From assembly GCA_023375785.1 (NCBI GenBank), contig SZWC01000037.1, positions 455,877-516,748 of the forward strand: 60,872 bases of DNA, written 5' to 3'. The notes under the pieces were generated by a model. The model worked only from the letters and a program-made list of their open reading frames with translations. It made no database searches and was not told where the DNA came from. A program made the translations under genes and the position numbers. Shown piece after piece: positions 10,711 to 21,388 of the stretch (position 1 is the first letter of the stretch; each line of letters begins with the position of its first letter). This stretch comes from Penium margaritaceum. Lineage: Eukaryota > Streptophyta > Zygnematophyceae > Desmidiales > Peniaceae.

Positions 10711-10854
10711 TGGTGGCCATTTGTTCTCCTGGGCTCCCCCCCTTGCCTGAGAGTGGTTGAGTGTGGAGTGTGTCTGTGTATGTGTCACGACTGCTTTTGC
10801 ACTTGTTGTTGTACTTGTTTCAGCACTGTACCTGTATAGACATGCGTACCATCG

Positions 10855-10867
10855 GGTCATGGGGGAG
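10855..10867 (+). promoter_or_regulatory. Copia polypurine tract before 3' LTR
   Basis: The sequence ...catgggggag immediately precedes a TGTTGTGATT start at 10868, the normal arrangement for plus-strand priming next to the 3' LTR. It lies about 150 bp after the end of RNase H, where copia elements carry it. Confidence 0.6.
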
Positions 10868-11860
10868 TGTTGTGATTTGTGACGTTCCTGTCGACCGGTA
10901 CAGTTAACTGTGACCACTCGGCTGTGTCCATACCCGTGCAGATCCCTGATGCAGACCCTGGTGGTACCGGCGCATTGTTTGATGGTGTAATACCAGCTTG
11001 GAGCTGACCAACAACCGTTCCAGAGCTCTGGACGCTGCCCGGGACCTCCTGCAGATATTTCTGCAGCATATAGGAAGTTATAGGTGGACTGGCCGTGGGC
11101 CCGATTTGCATGTTTTTGCATTTTTTGTCCACCGTTTGATGGAAAATGCATGCATGTGACCAGTCGTAGCGTCTGGATTGTGATTTTGCACGTCTTGGTT
11201 CAGACGGCGTAGCGTTCTGACATGTCTGCAATTAGATACGGCCAAAACAGTGGTTTTGGGCCGGTTTTAGGATGGATCTTGTGCTGCCGCGTGCGACACC
11301 TGCTGTGCGCTGCGGCAGGTACTTATGCCATGGATTTTTCATTTGTCTTTGCTCTCTGCAAATGCTATTGAAACATTATGATACTTTGCCTTATGTCCCC
11401 TAGCCAGACCCTTGATATTGTGCGTACAACTTGTGACTGTCGTCACTGTCTGACCACGCAGTGGCACCTAGTCAACGGCTGTGTCACTAGGAAGCTTCCA
11501 CGCATCTTCTCACTCTTGTCAGATCCTCTTGATCACCTCATGAACCCTTTCATACCTCTGATATAGAATGTGGTTTGGACGGATCCACCCTCTTTCATCT
11601 TATCTATTAGGAAAGGTGGACCCAACCTTACGCTTCCCCGACGCCTTGAATTCTCGTCATCTTTCCCTCTGCCTTGTAACACCACATCTGGCTTATTTCT
11701 TCTCTCTTCACATCTCTTGGTACGAAAAAGGCCAACATTTGTCTTCGTTCACTTGAGTCCAAATTTTTCCGCCCCATTGGCGTATGCAACATTCTACTAT
11801 TGGAGCCTCTTTCCATAAAGCGTGTCTCCTCTGAATTTACACTCTCGTGGAAACACCTGC
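10868..11860 (+). mobile_element. Putative copia 3' LTR and unassigned sequence
   Basis: Starts TGTTGTGATTTG after the polypurine tract, as many plant copia LTRs do. The 3' limit cannot be fixed because there is no second LTR copy in the window. Open frames here (11378-11566, 11568-11756, 11570-11818) show no known domain. Confidence 0.4.
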
Positions 11861-11879
11861 ACCTCTGCCCATTCATGTA

Positions 11880-11990
11880 GTAGATGGTATCTCTAGGGGA
11901 CCGGGTTCAAATCTTGGGCCAACTTTGGTGCAAAGGTAGCCCCCCCACCTTAGTCACTTACGACCAAAGGCCAAAACAAAGTGCCCTCCT
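11880..11990 (+). repeat. Possible tRNA-derived SINE head
   Basis: GGTTCAAATCT at 11904-11914 fits the pol III B box (GGTTCRANTCC) except for its last base. A weak A-box-like stretch (tagtagatggta) ends about 15 bases upstream, which is closer than normal. A single diverged copy, so tentative. Confidence 0.25.
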
Positions 11991-12120
11991 AAAAATTGAT
12001 TTCGTTTGTCCAGGTTTTTAAGAGGAGACTTAATCAATAATACGGTGATAGGAATAATTGTTTTTGTGTCAAAAAACAAAAATACGTATAGGAATACGTT
12101 TAAGTAAAAGAAACGTATAA
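11991..12120. other. AT-rich flank of the gypsy insertion
   Basis: AT-rich sequence without a gene. It ends in the 5-bp target duplication gaaac at 12121-12125. Confidence 0.5.
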
Positions 12121-12125
12121 GAAAC

Positions 12126-12823
12126 TGTAGCGGGAGGGCCGGTTCGGCCCTCCCTCCCCGCCGAAGCGAGGGGTGGTTGCGCACCACCCCTCGCATCAGC
12201 GAGGGCTGGCCGACGCCCAGCACTTTGCTGGCTGCCGGCCAGCTCACTGCCGGCCGATTGGACGGCCGGCAGCCGGCCAAGCAACCGGCCGGCCACCGGC
12301 CGGCCAGCCGCCAGCCGCCGATTTGGCCTCAGCCTGATCGGCGGCTGAGGGCCCACGAGGGCCTCGAGGGCGAGGCCTCGTGGCCTCGTGCCCTCGCCCC
12401 CGCTCGTCCTCATCGCAAACCAACAAGCAAGGACGAGGGAGGCAGACAAGGGATGAGATACGAGAGGATCTGGCGCGACATTACCAGCGTGCCTTGCACG
12501 CGAAGATTTCGCGCCAGAACGGTAAAAATTAAATCGAAGTTTGTTCACAACGAACTTCGACATAAAATAAACGAAATAACTCGTGCAAACCCACGAGTTC
12601 GAGGTAAAAACCCCTCGTTTTGGTCCCAAAACTAGGGGTTTGGTTAAAAACGGAAATGGGCCTCTGGAGAATCAAAATACTCGAGTCTCCCTGCTCTGGG
12701 TCATTGATGACGATTGCCCCTCAGTCTTGTGAAAGGGGTAAACCCCTGACACAGACTGAGAACTCCATTCTGCGAACTCCGACGATGACTTCAAAGTAGG
12801 AGCTAGAGACACGACCCGAGACA
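12126..12823 (+). repeat. Gypsy 5' LTR
   Basis: 698 bp, TG...CA. The first 300 bp are very GC-rich with overlapping GGCCGGCC palindromes (about 12235-12310), then an AT-rich A/T run (cataaaataaacg, about 12560) that could serve as a promoter element, then a segment ending gacacgacccgagaca. Most of it aligns with 19896-20550. Confidence 0.95.
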
Positions 12824-12824
12824 G

Positions 12825-12840
12825 TGGTTCTCAGAGCCAG
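12825..12840 (+). promoter_or_regulatory. Gypsy primer-binding site
   Basis: TGGTTCTCAGAGCCAG starts one base after the LTR. It matches the plant initiator-tRNA-Met PBS (TGGTATCAGAGCCAG) with A replaced by TC, that is one substitution and one inserted base. Position and match make it the minus-strand primer site. Confidence 0.8.
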
Positions 12841-13693
12841 ACGACCCTCGCGACCAACAGTTTGACGGAAACGGCGGCTACGACATAGATAAAACGCCGC
12901 CGGCAGCTACAAGCAGCAACAGAAACGCCAGAAGGGACTATGGCATCTACACTTCACGGTTTGAAGCGCCGTAAAGGGTGTTAGAGAGCTTGAAAAGAGC
13001 TCTACTTGGTGGAGACTCATCCTTCCAGCCTCTCCTCAGTTCCAAAGGGCTAGGAGGATTTTTGTGGGGTGGGGTGGGGAGTTCCTATCCTCAAAACCCA
13101 CAAAATCCTCCCCATGTTCAAGGCTCCTTCGAAACTTCTTCATCCAAAAATTGGGACAGGATTTTCTCCCAAGGTCAGAAGCTCTCACGACCTGAGGGCA
13201 CCCAAAAAAGGAGGAAGGAAAACACCTTCAAGATTTTGGCGGCTCGCCAACGCTGTCGGCTCGAGGGAAATGCCGCTCAAGAACACAAGAGGCTTCAAGG
13301 AGCGTGAAGAGAAGACCAAGGAAGACAAGAAGACAAGAGGATGAAAAGAAGTAGAAGAAAGAGTGAAAGACTGTTAGGAATTTTTTTTAGAATTCATCTT
13401 TGCACTCCTTGCTCTTGTTTTGTGAGCGACACTCACATCCCTTGTCATTTTCTTGCCTTGTAACTTTCTGTTTTCCTAGGTACTAGTCTTGGCCAATCGC
13501 CGTGAGTCACGGCTTAGGACTAGTTTCAAAACCCACGACCTTGTGCCGACGTGACGGCCTAGGAACATAGAAAATTAATTTACAATTGCCTCACCGATCG
13601 TGAGAGAAAGGGGTTTGTGGGAGGCGATTCCTCCTTAACGTTGTGGAGTGATCCTCACAACGGTCTTCACGTGCTAGTTGCACGGGCGACGAG

Positions 13694-15231
13694 ATGGCAC
13701 GTGCCGGACCGTCCAAGACAAATAAGGGCAAAGTGGTGACGGCCTCACCACGAGCTCTCGGCGGAATCCAAATCTTGGGCGTCGCCACCGCGAGCACAGT
13801 TACCAACCCAAAGGCAACCGTACCGCCAAAGGCAACCGATGCCAACCTCAGCGATACCGAGAAACATGCGGAGGCCTAAAATTTATTCGACGAGCACATA
13901 GGCGCACACGTGGGTGACCCCCACGTAACGGACGACGCGATGGAGGAGGATCCCCTGGAGGAGGACCCCGACAAAGAGCACGACACCGACGATGGCCAAG
14001 GTGATGAGGATTGCGACCATCACCATTGTCGTGCGGTGAACTCGAGGCGATTACTCGAGAAGGCGCCCGCCGCATCGTCTAAAGCTGTCGACGGCAGCAA
14101 GACTGCCGAGAGCAGCAAGGGCGCTGAAAGCAGCCACACGGGGAGTTCCTACGAGAACGAGCCGCACGACGTCGCCGCGAAGGAAATTCGCGATGACCGT
14201 CGTAGGCTTGCGGAGTTTTCTCCTGAGGCAGCAGGCCGGCTCAGGATCACCACCAACGGTGGAAATACAGCACCACTCGGAGGAATGGGGGTGAATCCCC
14301 TTCCTACGATGCAGCTGCAATGGGGCAAGGTAGCACCCACTCGAGCATCGTCGTCGACGATAGTCTCCTCCGAAAGGTGGGACTCCTTGGAGGCGTGTAC
14401 GCAAACCGTACTCTTCTGTAGTGGGTAAGGGTGTACGGACAACGCGAGGCCCAGGAGGCTATCGCCAATGCTCTGACGACATCAGAGCTCAAGTTTGCAT
14501 TCGCCAACCTGCTGGCCCACGTGGAGCAGAGCATCACGGACCTCGATTGCGATCGCCAGCTATAGCGCCTGGTTGCCCATGAGGCAAGCCGCCGATGCAA
14601 CGACCTCAACAAGGCGTTGCAGAGCGTGACCCACGTGCGGATGCAGCAGCAAGCGCAGTGTCCCGCAGCTATGGATGCCACTGCCGGTGGCAGCGACGAC
14701 TTGCCTACCTCGACGACTTCGAGGTCGGTCATGAACACGTCCTTCCTCCATAGTGTGGATATCTTCCAGAAGGGCGTGAAGCTAACCGACTGGATGAACC
14801 ACATGGAGCACGTTCTACGTGTCCACAAGGCTCCGTTGAGCCAGTGGGGCGACCTTGCCATGACGCGACTTGAAGACACACTCTTCAAGTATGTGGTCAA
14901 GGAGTTGATTGCGCAGCAGTCGCACCTTGAGTGGTAGCCCATGCCATGGGAGGCCTTCTGCGCGATCATGCGCAAGAGGTGCACCCAACGTGAGGAGGCG
15001 CAGCGTGCTTTCCACATGATCAAGGACTTTGGGCAGTTGGACAACTCGCTCGAATCCTACTTGAGCGAGTTCGCCGCACTCATGGAGGAAGCCGAAAGCT
15101 CCACCAAGGACGATGGGACTCAGACCTTCAGGTGCCCGGAGTGCATGCTGCTGGAGTACTTGCGTGATGGTCTTACCAGCGAGAAGCTGAAGGAAAAGAC
15201 CACGACTACATGCGCCAAGTGTATTGAGTGA
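13694..15231 (+). pseudogene. Gypsy gag (broken)
   Basis: The first ATG after the leader is at 13694 (MARAGPSKTNKGKV...). The N-terminal 240 residues are acidic and low in complexity. From about 14731 comes a retrotransposon Gag domain (SFLHSVDIFQKGVKLTDWM ... WEAFCAIMRKRCTQREEAQR ... LEYLRDGLTSEKLKE), which builds the virus-like particle. The frame is interrupted by TAA near 13877, a frame change near 14428, a TAG near 14563, a TAG at 14936 and TGA at 15229. Several of these stops replace what should be Gln or Trp. Confidence 0.75.
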
Positions 15232-15287
15232 ACACGTAGCACTACTCTGATACACGGCCAAACGCGAGTGTACAGAAAGGCCGCGGC

Positions 15288-15692
15288 ATGCGCATGGACG
15301 CTACAGGGGTTGGTGGGTCAGCTAGACAGCGAGGCGGGGCCAAGGGCAAGCAGCCTGCAAACCCTCCAGCCAAGAAGGCTGGTGGATACAAGGGCCCCAA
15401 CCACAAGCGCAGCCGTGAGAATGACGAGCTACAGGCGACGCGTGAGCGTCGCAACACATCCTTCCGTGAAGGGCTCTGCCACAACTGAATGTAGCCGGGC
15501 CACTTAAGGGCTCAGTGCTCTCAGGCTGCTAGGGGTGGACAAGAGGCCGCGGCATTAGCTGCAGCAATAGCATCTCGGGGGGATGGTGCAGCAGGAGGTC
15601 GTGGACAGGGCCGTGGACAGGGTCGCGGTCGCGGCAATGGGCCCGGCCGTGGTAACGGACAAGGCCGTGGGGCGGGTTTTCCCCACCCCTAA
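15288..15692 (+). pseudogene. Gypsy nucleocapsid: zinc knuckle and RG-rich tail
   Basis: In one frame the sequence passes GLCHN, then two stops, then PGHLRAQC. Spacing of the remaining residues matches a CCHC zinc knuckle (C-x2-C-x4-H-x4-C) in which the second Cys is now a TGA and a nearby codon a TAG. A Gly-Arg-Gln-rich tail follows (about 15595-15680). In active elements this region binds the genomic RNA. It joins gag upstream and protease downstream. Confidence 0.65.
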
Positions 15693-16224
15693 GTGACGAC
15701 AGTGGGGACCACTCAGGGGTAAAACTGGATCACGAGTGTGGATTCATGTTTTCAGATGAGGATATTAAACAATTTGAGATTTTCACGAGTTCAAATTTCT
15801 CTGTTGTTTACTCTCCTCTTTTTGTACCGCATTCTACACTTGCTGACCGACATTGCCCACTAAACCTTGCATCTCCAGACGAGATGCATGATCGTACATA
15901 CTTAGTGGAGGTGATACCGACCACTGTGCAATAGTTGTGTGACACAGTGATTAAAGCAAACGCCCTCAAAACAATGAGTTCAAACACGTTTGTACTACCA
16001 TTAGTCAACAATTTTGACCCAGTCAAACTAAAAGACAGGAAGGTGCTAGCAGAATTCACACGTGCCCAGAAGATGTGGACTCGAGTGGGTGAATCATGGT
16101 AGTTGCGACGCCCGTCGTACAGATTCCGTGTTTATCACAAACTCGGCTTGACGTCGTCAAGTCTGTTCACTCGGAAGAGTGGAGGCAACATGACGATGCA
16201 GTTTAAAGGACACCTAGCTGGTGC

Positions 16225-16400
16225 TCCGTGAACGTACTTGCTGACACTGGAGGAGACGACTCTTTTGTTATCCTTGGATTTACCTGGCAGGTTGGCCTCA
16301 AGTACGAGCCATCAAATGGCGCAGTTGTTGTCGGTGACAACCATACGGTACCCGTGATCGGTACTTGTAAAGCAAAAATTTGTTTTTAAGGGTACACACA
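16225..16400 (+). pseudogene. Gypsy aspartic protease remnant
   Basis: The active-site motif LADTGG (Asp codon at 16243-16245) is followed by a hydrophobic strand and, about 25 residues on, VVGDNHTVPVIG, the flap-like region of retrotransposon proteases. The frame is short and closed on both sides. The sequence at 15693-16220 between nucleocapsid and protease shows no domain I can name. Confidence 0.6.
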
Positions 16401-16659
16401 GAGTGTCACGTTGAAGGTACTCAACCTTCTTGACCCGTTTGACGTGGTGCTAGGCGATCCCTGGCTCCGTGACAACAAGGCTCTAATGTGGTTTGAATCA
16501 GAGCGTTTGATCCTCTGAAAAGGACAATGCCACTTTACGTTGATTCCGAGTACGGAATTATCACAGACCCGACTCAAAGTCTATGTCAGCTTGTCTGCAA
16601 TGCAGGTCAATAGACGTATTCGACAAGGTTGTCGATACTTCTTGGCTTAGCTATGGAAA

Positions 16660-17744
16660 GTGGAGGACAACGTGAAGAAAGACACGTCACAACAGAACAA
16701 ATCTCTATTGGCACAGTTTTTGGATGTATTCCAAGACCCACCAGCTGGGCTTCCACCAGAAAGACACATGGGCCACACGAATCCGCTACAACCGGAGGCG
16801 ACTCCTCCGTTTAGACCCATGTATTGCCTTAGTCCAGCCGAAAGGCAAGAGGCCAAACGCCAAATCAAAGAGTACCTTGCAAAAGGGTGGATCGAGCCCA
16901 GTAGATCGCCGTACGGTGAGCCGATCCTTTTTGTGAACCAAAAGGATGGTGATTTACACATGAACGTGGATTACCGGGAGTTGAACAAGCCAACGGTGAA
17001 ATATCGATTCCCCTTACTGCGGATTGAGGACTTTTTTACCAACTCCAAGGCGCCAAAGTATTTTCGTCCTTGGATTTGTCCCAAGGGTACCATCAAATCT
17101 ATATCATGGACGATCATGTGCCCAAAACCACGTTCCAAACGCACATGGGACACTATCAATTCCGAGTTTTATGCTTCGGGCTTCCAAATGCCCCGGCAAC
17201 CTTCCAACGAGAAATGAACCGAACGTTTGCCAAGCAACTCGGACAGTTCGTCTTCGTTTACTTGGATGACATCCTGGTTTTCTCCAAAACAATGGAAGAG
17301 CACATAGAACATCTACGCGAAGTTCTCACAATCCTTTGGGAACAGATGTTCTATGCAAAAGTGAGCACATGCAATTTTGCACAAGATGAGCTCGAATACC
17401 TTGGACACATCGTTGGCAAGGACGGCATCCGTGTCGACCCACAAAAGGTCCAAGTCGTGATAGACTGGCCACATCCCAAAAATGTTGGGCAGATTCGGTC
17501 TTTCCTCGGCCTTGCAAACTACTTTCGATGGTTTATGCAAGGGTATTCAACCCTGGTAGCACCGCTAACCAGGCTCACGCGAAAAGACGTGCGTTGGGAA
17601 TGGACATCTGATTGCGAGAACGCTTTTCTGAAATTCAAAGAGCTTCTATCCACGGCGCCCGTCCTAGCTCTTCCAGATCCATTGCAACCATGGCACGTTC
17701 GATGTGATGTGTCGGTAGTAGGACTCGGAGCCTTCCTCATGTAG
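16660..17744 (+). pseudogene. Gypsy reverse transcriptase (one frameshift)
   Basis: The first half (16660 to about 17070) holds FRPMYCLSPAERQEAKRQI, KGWIEPSRSPYGEPILFV and DGDLHMNVDYRELNKPTV, the conserved early RT blocks. A one-base frame change near 17070 then leads to LSQGYHQIYI, FQTHMGHYQFRVLCFGLPNA and the active site YLDD at 17259-17270, followed by the connection to RNase H (LEYLGHIVGKDGIRVDP, SFLGLANYFRWF). All catalytic Asp residues of this half are present. The second frame ends with TAG at 17742-17744 in the RNase H domain. Confidence 0.9.
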
Positions 17745-18040
17745 AACGGTCACCCAGTTGCGTATGAGAGCCGAAAGCTCATCCCTGTGGAAACACGGTA
17801 CACGACTGGTAATCAAGAGCTCCTTGCAGTAGTACAAACTTTCAAGATGTGACATTGCTACCTCGAGGGTGCTGAAGGGGGTGTGACGGTCGTGAACGAC
17901 CATAATCCATTGGTGTTTTTCCAAATGCAACCAAACCTGTCAAGACGACAAGCGCGTTGGAGCAAATACCTGAGCCGATTCTTGTTCATATGGAATATCG
18001 GCGAGGACGCATCAATGTGGCCGATCCACTAAGCCGATAG
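17690..18040 (+). pseudogene. Gypsy RNase H (broken)
   Basis: Catalytic positions are recognisable as RCDVSVVGLGAFL (Asp), NQELLAVVQ (Glu) and VVNDHNPLVF (Asp, where TDH is usual). A TAG at 17742 and a TGA near 17848 interrupt the frame. A last frame change near 17980 precedes GRINVADPLSR, the conserved end of the domain at about 18040. Confidence 0.8.
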
Positions 18041-18319
18041 CCTGTGGAAATTAAAGGAACCACCGAGGTCAGTGGGTGTTTTATGGCCGTTGCAACAGTA
18101 ATAGAACAATCACCAGATCCCCCTGCACCTATGCGGCAACCACCACGAGAGATTCTCCATTATAACGGGTTTGTAAACAGGATCCAGATGGGATATTGTG
18201 TGGATTCTTAGTTTCAAGACTCTCAAAAGCTGGACAAGTATGGCTTTGTGTATGTTGCACGAGTCTACTGGCACTGAGAACAAGTTGTTGTGCCAAACTC
18301 GGGAGACCTTCGAGCAAAG

Positions 18320-19120
18320 GTTATTTCCCAGTTCCACGACCCGCCAGTCGCAGGTCATGTGGGAACCCGAAAGACGAGACAGGCACTCTCTGATCACTAT
18401 TGGTAGTCAGGATGGAGTGTCGATGTCTATAAGTATTGCATGACATGCGACCCATGTCTTCAAAATAAGGCTAGCAACAAGAAGTCTGCGGGACTCCTCC
18501 AACAGCTTCCCATTCGAGGGACTCCATGGGAGTGCGTCAGCATAGACTTCATCACTGGTCTTCTGGACACGGCCCATGGCCACGATCTAATACTAGTGGT
18601 TGTGGATCTTTTGACGAAGATGACACACTTCATTCCTACAACCACTGACGTGACCGCAGAGGAGACCGCTCGTCTCTTCTTTGAGGGTGTCGTTAAGTAC
18701 CACGGCTTGCCATTGCGCATTATCTCCAATCGAGACCGAAAATTTGCTAGTAAGTTCTGGCAAAAGATGCACGAGTACTTTGGCAGTGAGTCGCAAATGT
18801 CGACAGCATTTGACCCTCAAACTGACGGACAAACAGAGCACATGAATCGCATTTTGGAGCAGATGCTCCGCATGTACGTGGACCCTAAAATGCATGATTG
18901 GGAAGAATTCCTAGCACCGACAGAGTTGGTGAACAACTCCGTGAACGAGTTCACACAGTTCACACCGTTTGTGTTGAACAGTGGTTGGCATCTAGTGGAA
19001 CCCTCTTCATCGGTAAAGAGTGGGAGTACAGGAGGGCAGGTTCTTTTCGCTCAAGCCTTTGCCGAGCGCATCGACTCCTTGTTACAGGAGGCGAAGGGTC
19101 ACCTTCAAGCAGCTCGGTAA
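18320..19120 (+). pseudogene. Gypsy integrase, catalytic Asp replaced by Asn
   Basis: The HHCC zinc-binding region is in frame (His codons at 18335 and 18356, Cys codons at 18446 and 18455), interrupted by TAG at 18404. The DDE core follows: first Asp in SIDFITGL (18545-18547), the second position reads SNRDRKF with AAT at 18728-18730 where active elements have SDR, and the Glu in DGQTEHMNR is GAG at 18836-18838. The second catalytic Asp is therefore Asn, one G-to-A change, so strand transfer would be lost. The frame ends TAA at 19118. Confidence 0.9.
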
Positions 19121-19607
19121 CGACAAAAAGCATATGCCAACAAAGGTCGCCGGGAGGTCTCGTTTGACAATGGTGACTGCTTAGCACTAAAAACCTTCGG
19201 CTGAAGTCGCTAGGGGCAAGAAAACTTCTACCGAAGTGGATTGGGTCATTTCCCATTGTAGCACGCATCGGGCCAGTGGCATACCGATTGCTACTTCCAC
19301 CGAGTATGAAGATACATGACGTGTTTCATGTGAGCCTGCTGGCTCCATACACGGCAAACGAAACCGTTCAGCCACCGCCAGCAGTCCTCGCTGCCGATGG
19401 CAATACGAGGTCCTTCGCCTACTCCAGCACCGACAGCGTACTCTTCGGTCACGCATTGTTAGGGAGTACCTCGTTCATTGGGCCAGTTGTGGACCGGAAC
19501 ATAACTCATGGGAGCCCAAATCTGAGTTGTCCATAAAGGTGGTCAACGAGTACTGGAGCGAGCTTGCAGCTCGCACAGTTCAATGCGTGGCAGGAGGGAC
19601 CACCTAA
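19121..19607 (+). pseudogene. Integrase GPY/F module and chromodomain
   Basis: After the integrase core, the frame at 19215-19360 gives [20 protein letters not shown] and [14 protein letters not shown], the GPY/F module. In another frame (19452-19607, stop TAA at 19605) follows a chromodomain: [19 protein letters not shown], with the aromatic and WEP residues in place, then a terminal helix VVNEYWSEL. Chromodomains of chromoviruses steer integration to modified histones, commonly heterochromatin. At least two frame changes separate these parts from the core. The 19608-19882 stretch is 3' untranslated. Confidence 0.8.
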
Positions 19608-19882
19608 ACGCGGAAAAAGTGAACAACATCCCCACAGGGCAACATTCATGGATAGCGACCATAGGAGGTTGGGGACGCCCAACATGGTTGTCGCACGGAC
19701 GCTCCAGCCTAAAGGGGGAAGACCGCTAGCCATGCTGACCTACAAGCTGCATCTTAGGTTTAAGTACGAGGCACGTGTTCATGTCTAGCTGGTGATTGGA
19801 ATTATTAACTTTCTTTCACAATGTTGATGAATCAATGACTGACAATCCTACTTGTTGTTCATGAACTGTGATGGTTCATAAT

Positions 19883-19895
19883 AAGTGGGGAGGAA
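19883..19895 (+). promoter_or_regulatory. Gypsy polypurine tract
   Basis: aagtggggaggaa directly precedes the 3' LTR start TGTAGCGG at 19896, the usual plus-strand primer position. Confidence 0.85.
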
Positions 19896-20550
19896 TGTAG
19901 CGGGAGGGCCGGTTTGGCCCTCCCTCCTCACCAATGTGAGGGCTGGCCGACGACCAGCACTTCGCTAGCCGCCGGCCAGCTCACTACCGGCCGGCTGGAC
20001 GGCCGGCGACCGGCCGGCCACCGGTCGGCCAGCCGCCAGCCGCCCATCGCGGCCTCCGCCTGATTGGCGGCTGAGGGCCCACAAGGGCCTCGAGGGTGAG
20101 GCCTCGTGGCCTCATGCCTTTGCCCCCGCTCGCCCTCCTCGCAAGCGAGCGAGCAAGGATGAGGGAGGGGGACGAGGGACAAGAGACGAGAGGATCTTGC
20201 GCGAAATCGCCAGCGTGCCTAGCATGCGACGATTTCGCGCCAGAACGGCAAAAACGTAAATCGATGTTCATTCGCGACAAACTTTGACATGAAATAAACA
20301 AAATAACTCGTGCGAACACATGAGTTTGAGGTAAAAACCCCCAGTTTGGGTCCCAAAACCAGGGGTTTGGTTGAAAACGGAAATGGGCCTCCGAAGACTC
20401 GAAATATTCGAGTCTCCCTGCTCTGGGTCCTTGATGACGATTTCCCCTCAGTCCTGCAAAGGGGGTAAACCCTTGACGCGGACTGAGAACGCCATTCTGC
20501 GAACTCCGACGACAACTTCAATGCAGGAGCTGGAGACACGACCCGTGACA
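19896..20550 (+). repeat. Gypsy 3' LTR
   Basis: 655 bp, TG...CA, aligning with the 5' LTR through most of its length and lacking a GC-rich segment of about 30 bp near the start. It is followed by the target repeat gaaac at 20551-20555. Confidence 0.95.
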
Positions 20551-20555
20551 GAAAC

Positions 20556-20782
20556 GTACAATAATGCGTTTGTTTTAATTTAGTGTATGATGTTTGCTCG
20601 GTGAGGTACAAGTCTTCATGTTCTAAGCTATTCTTTGAGTGGGATTAAGGGCCATATCAGTGGAAAAAACAAAAGCACGACAACAACATGGTGTTGTTGC
20701 GTTCTTTTAAGACACAAAAGAGTAAATTTTTTCAAAAATGAACTTTGATTTTTGGTCGTAAATCATTGAAAATGACGAATTC
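20556..20782. other. No gene seen
   Basis: AT-rich spacer between the gypsy element and the MITE. Confidence 0.5.
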
Positions 20783-20785
20783 TTA

Positions 20786-21003
20786 GGGTAAGTTTGGGTA
20801 ACGTCGCATGCACATGCGACGTCCTCCAGACCCTCGATGCTCGCACAACTTGAGCCTTCCACGGGCCCCGTTCGAGCATCCGTGCGAAGATCGAGGACAG
20901 TCACCGGACAGTAGTCGCACTCGTTAGGAAGTACACACACAACTCGGTGGCGCGCAGGTTTGGAGGACAGTCAGGCCCAATGCGACGTTACCCAAACTTA
21001 CCC
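20786..21003. mobile_element. PIF/Harbinger-type (Tourist-like) MITE, 218 bp
   Basis: The left end GGGTAAGTTTGGGTAACGTC... (20786-20809) is matched base for base by the inverted right end (20980-21003): 24 of 24 positions. Both sides carry the trinucleotide TTA (20783-20785 and 21004-21006), the PIF/Harbinger target duplication. Inner similarity (gtcctcca) extends the inverted repeat further with mismatches. It has no coding capacity, and an autonomous Harbinger transposase lies only 390 bp away. Confidence 0.92.
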
Positions 21004-21388
21004 TTAGTTCACTACGGTAAAAGATGCCATGCGCCCGATGCCGAGATCTCTTGCTGGTTTTTTTCAATATTCAGTGAACTTTGTGGACTTCACGGTATGT
21101 TGAAAAGTAGTGACGTTCTTTGCCGCTTTCGCTCACTGAAGGAATTTCTTTTCAATTGAATACGTGTGAAATGTTGTTTACCGCGAAAACGGGGCCATTG
21201 TTGAAATTCAGTGATGACTTTGGCAGTCCGGGGTCTCGATCCCGGGCCTCCCAATTTGCGCAAGTGCCACGGGTCTCGTCGAGTCGCAAATGCACCTGAC
21301 CCACGCATGCACTCTCCCGTTGCAACGGGCGGATCGCCGTTACAACGGGAGGGGCCTCCATACGGAAGTACTTAGGCTGGACTAATTC

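Larger units (their letters stand above)
8230..10867 (+). mobile_element. Ty1/copia retrotransposon, 5'-truncated and inactivated
   Basis: Copia order is visible: end of integrase and its post-integrase block, a Pro/Ser-rich linker, reverse transcriptase, RNase H, then a polypurine tract (gggggag, 10861-10867) directly before a TG-starting putative 3' LTR at 10868. Gag, protease and the integrase core are missing upstream of 8230, and no 5' LTR copy is visible, so the 5' part is truncated. One frame is kept across about 2.5 kb with no frameshift, yet contains ten stops (8 TAG, 1 TAA, 1 TGA), so it cannot encode a full polyprotein. Confidence 0.85.
12126..20550 (+). mobile_element. Complete-structure Ty3/gypsy chromovirus (defective)
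   Basis: An 8,425-bp insertion bounded by two LTRs (12126-12823 and 19896-20550), each starting TGTAGCGGGAGGGCC and ending GACA, and flanked by the direct target repeat gaaac (12121-12125 and 20551-20555). Inside, in order: PBS, gag, zinc knuckle, protease, RT, RNase H, integrase, GPY/F module, chromodomain, polypurine tract. The integrase-after-RT order defines Ty3/gypsy, and the terminal chromodomain defines a chromovirus. Stops and frameshifts interrupt every domain, so it is an old dead copy. LTR lengths differ (698 and 655 bp) mainly through indels, including about 30 bp near the 5' end. Confidence 0.95.

Noticed and set aside
12230..12310. GGCCGGCC palindrome cluster as a regulatory or origin element
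   Set aside because: It lies inside the gypsy LTR and recurs in the other LTR, so it is LTR sequence; no independent sign of function.
21215..21260. tRNA-like B box in ggggtctcgatcccgggcc
   Set aside because: The match to the B-box consensus needs an inserted base, and no A box lies at the right distance.
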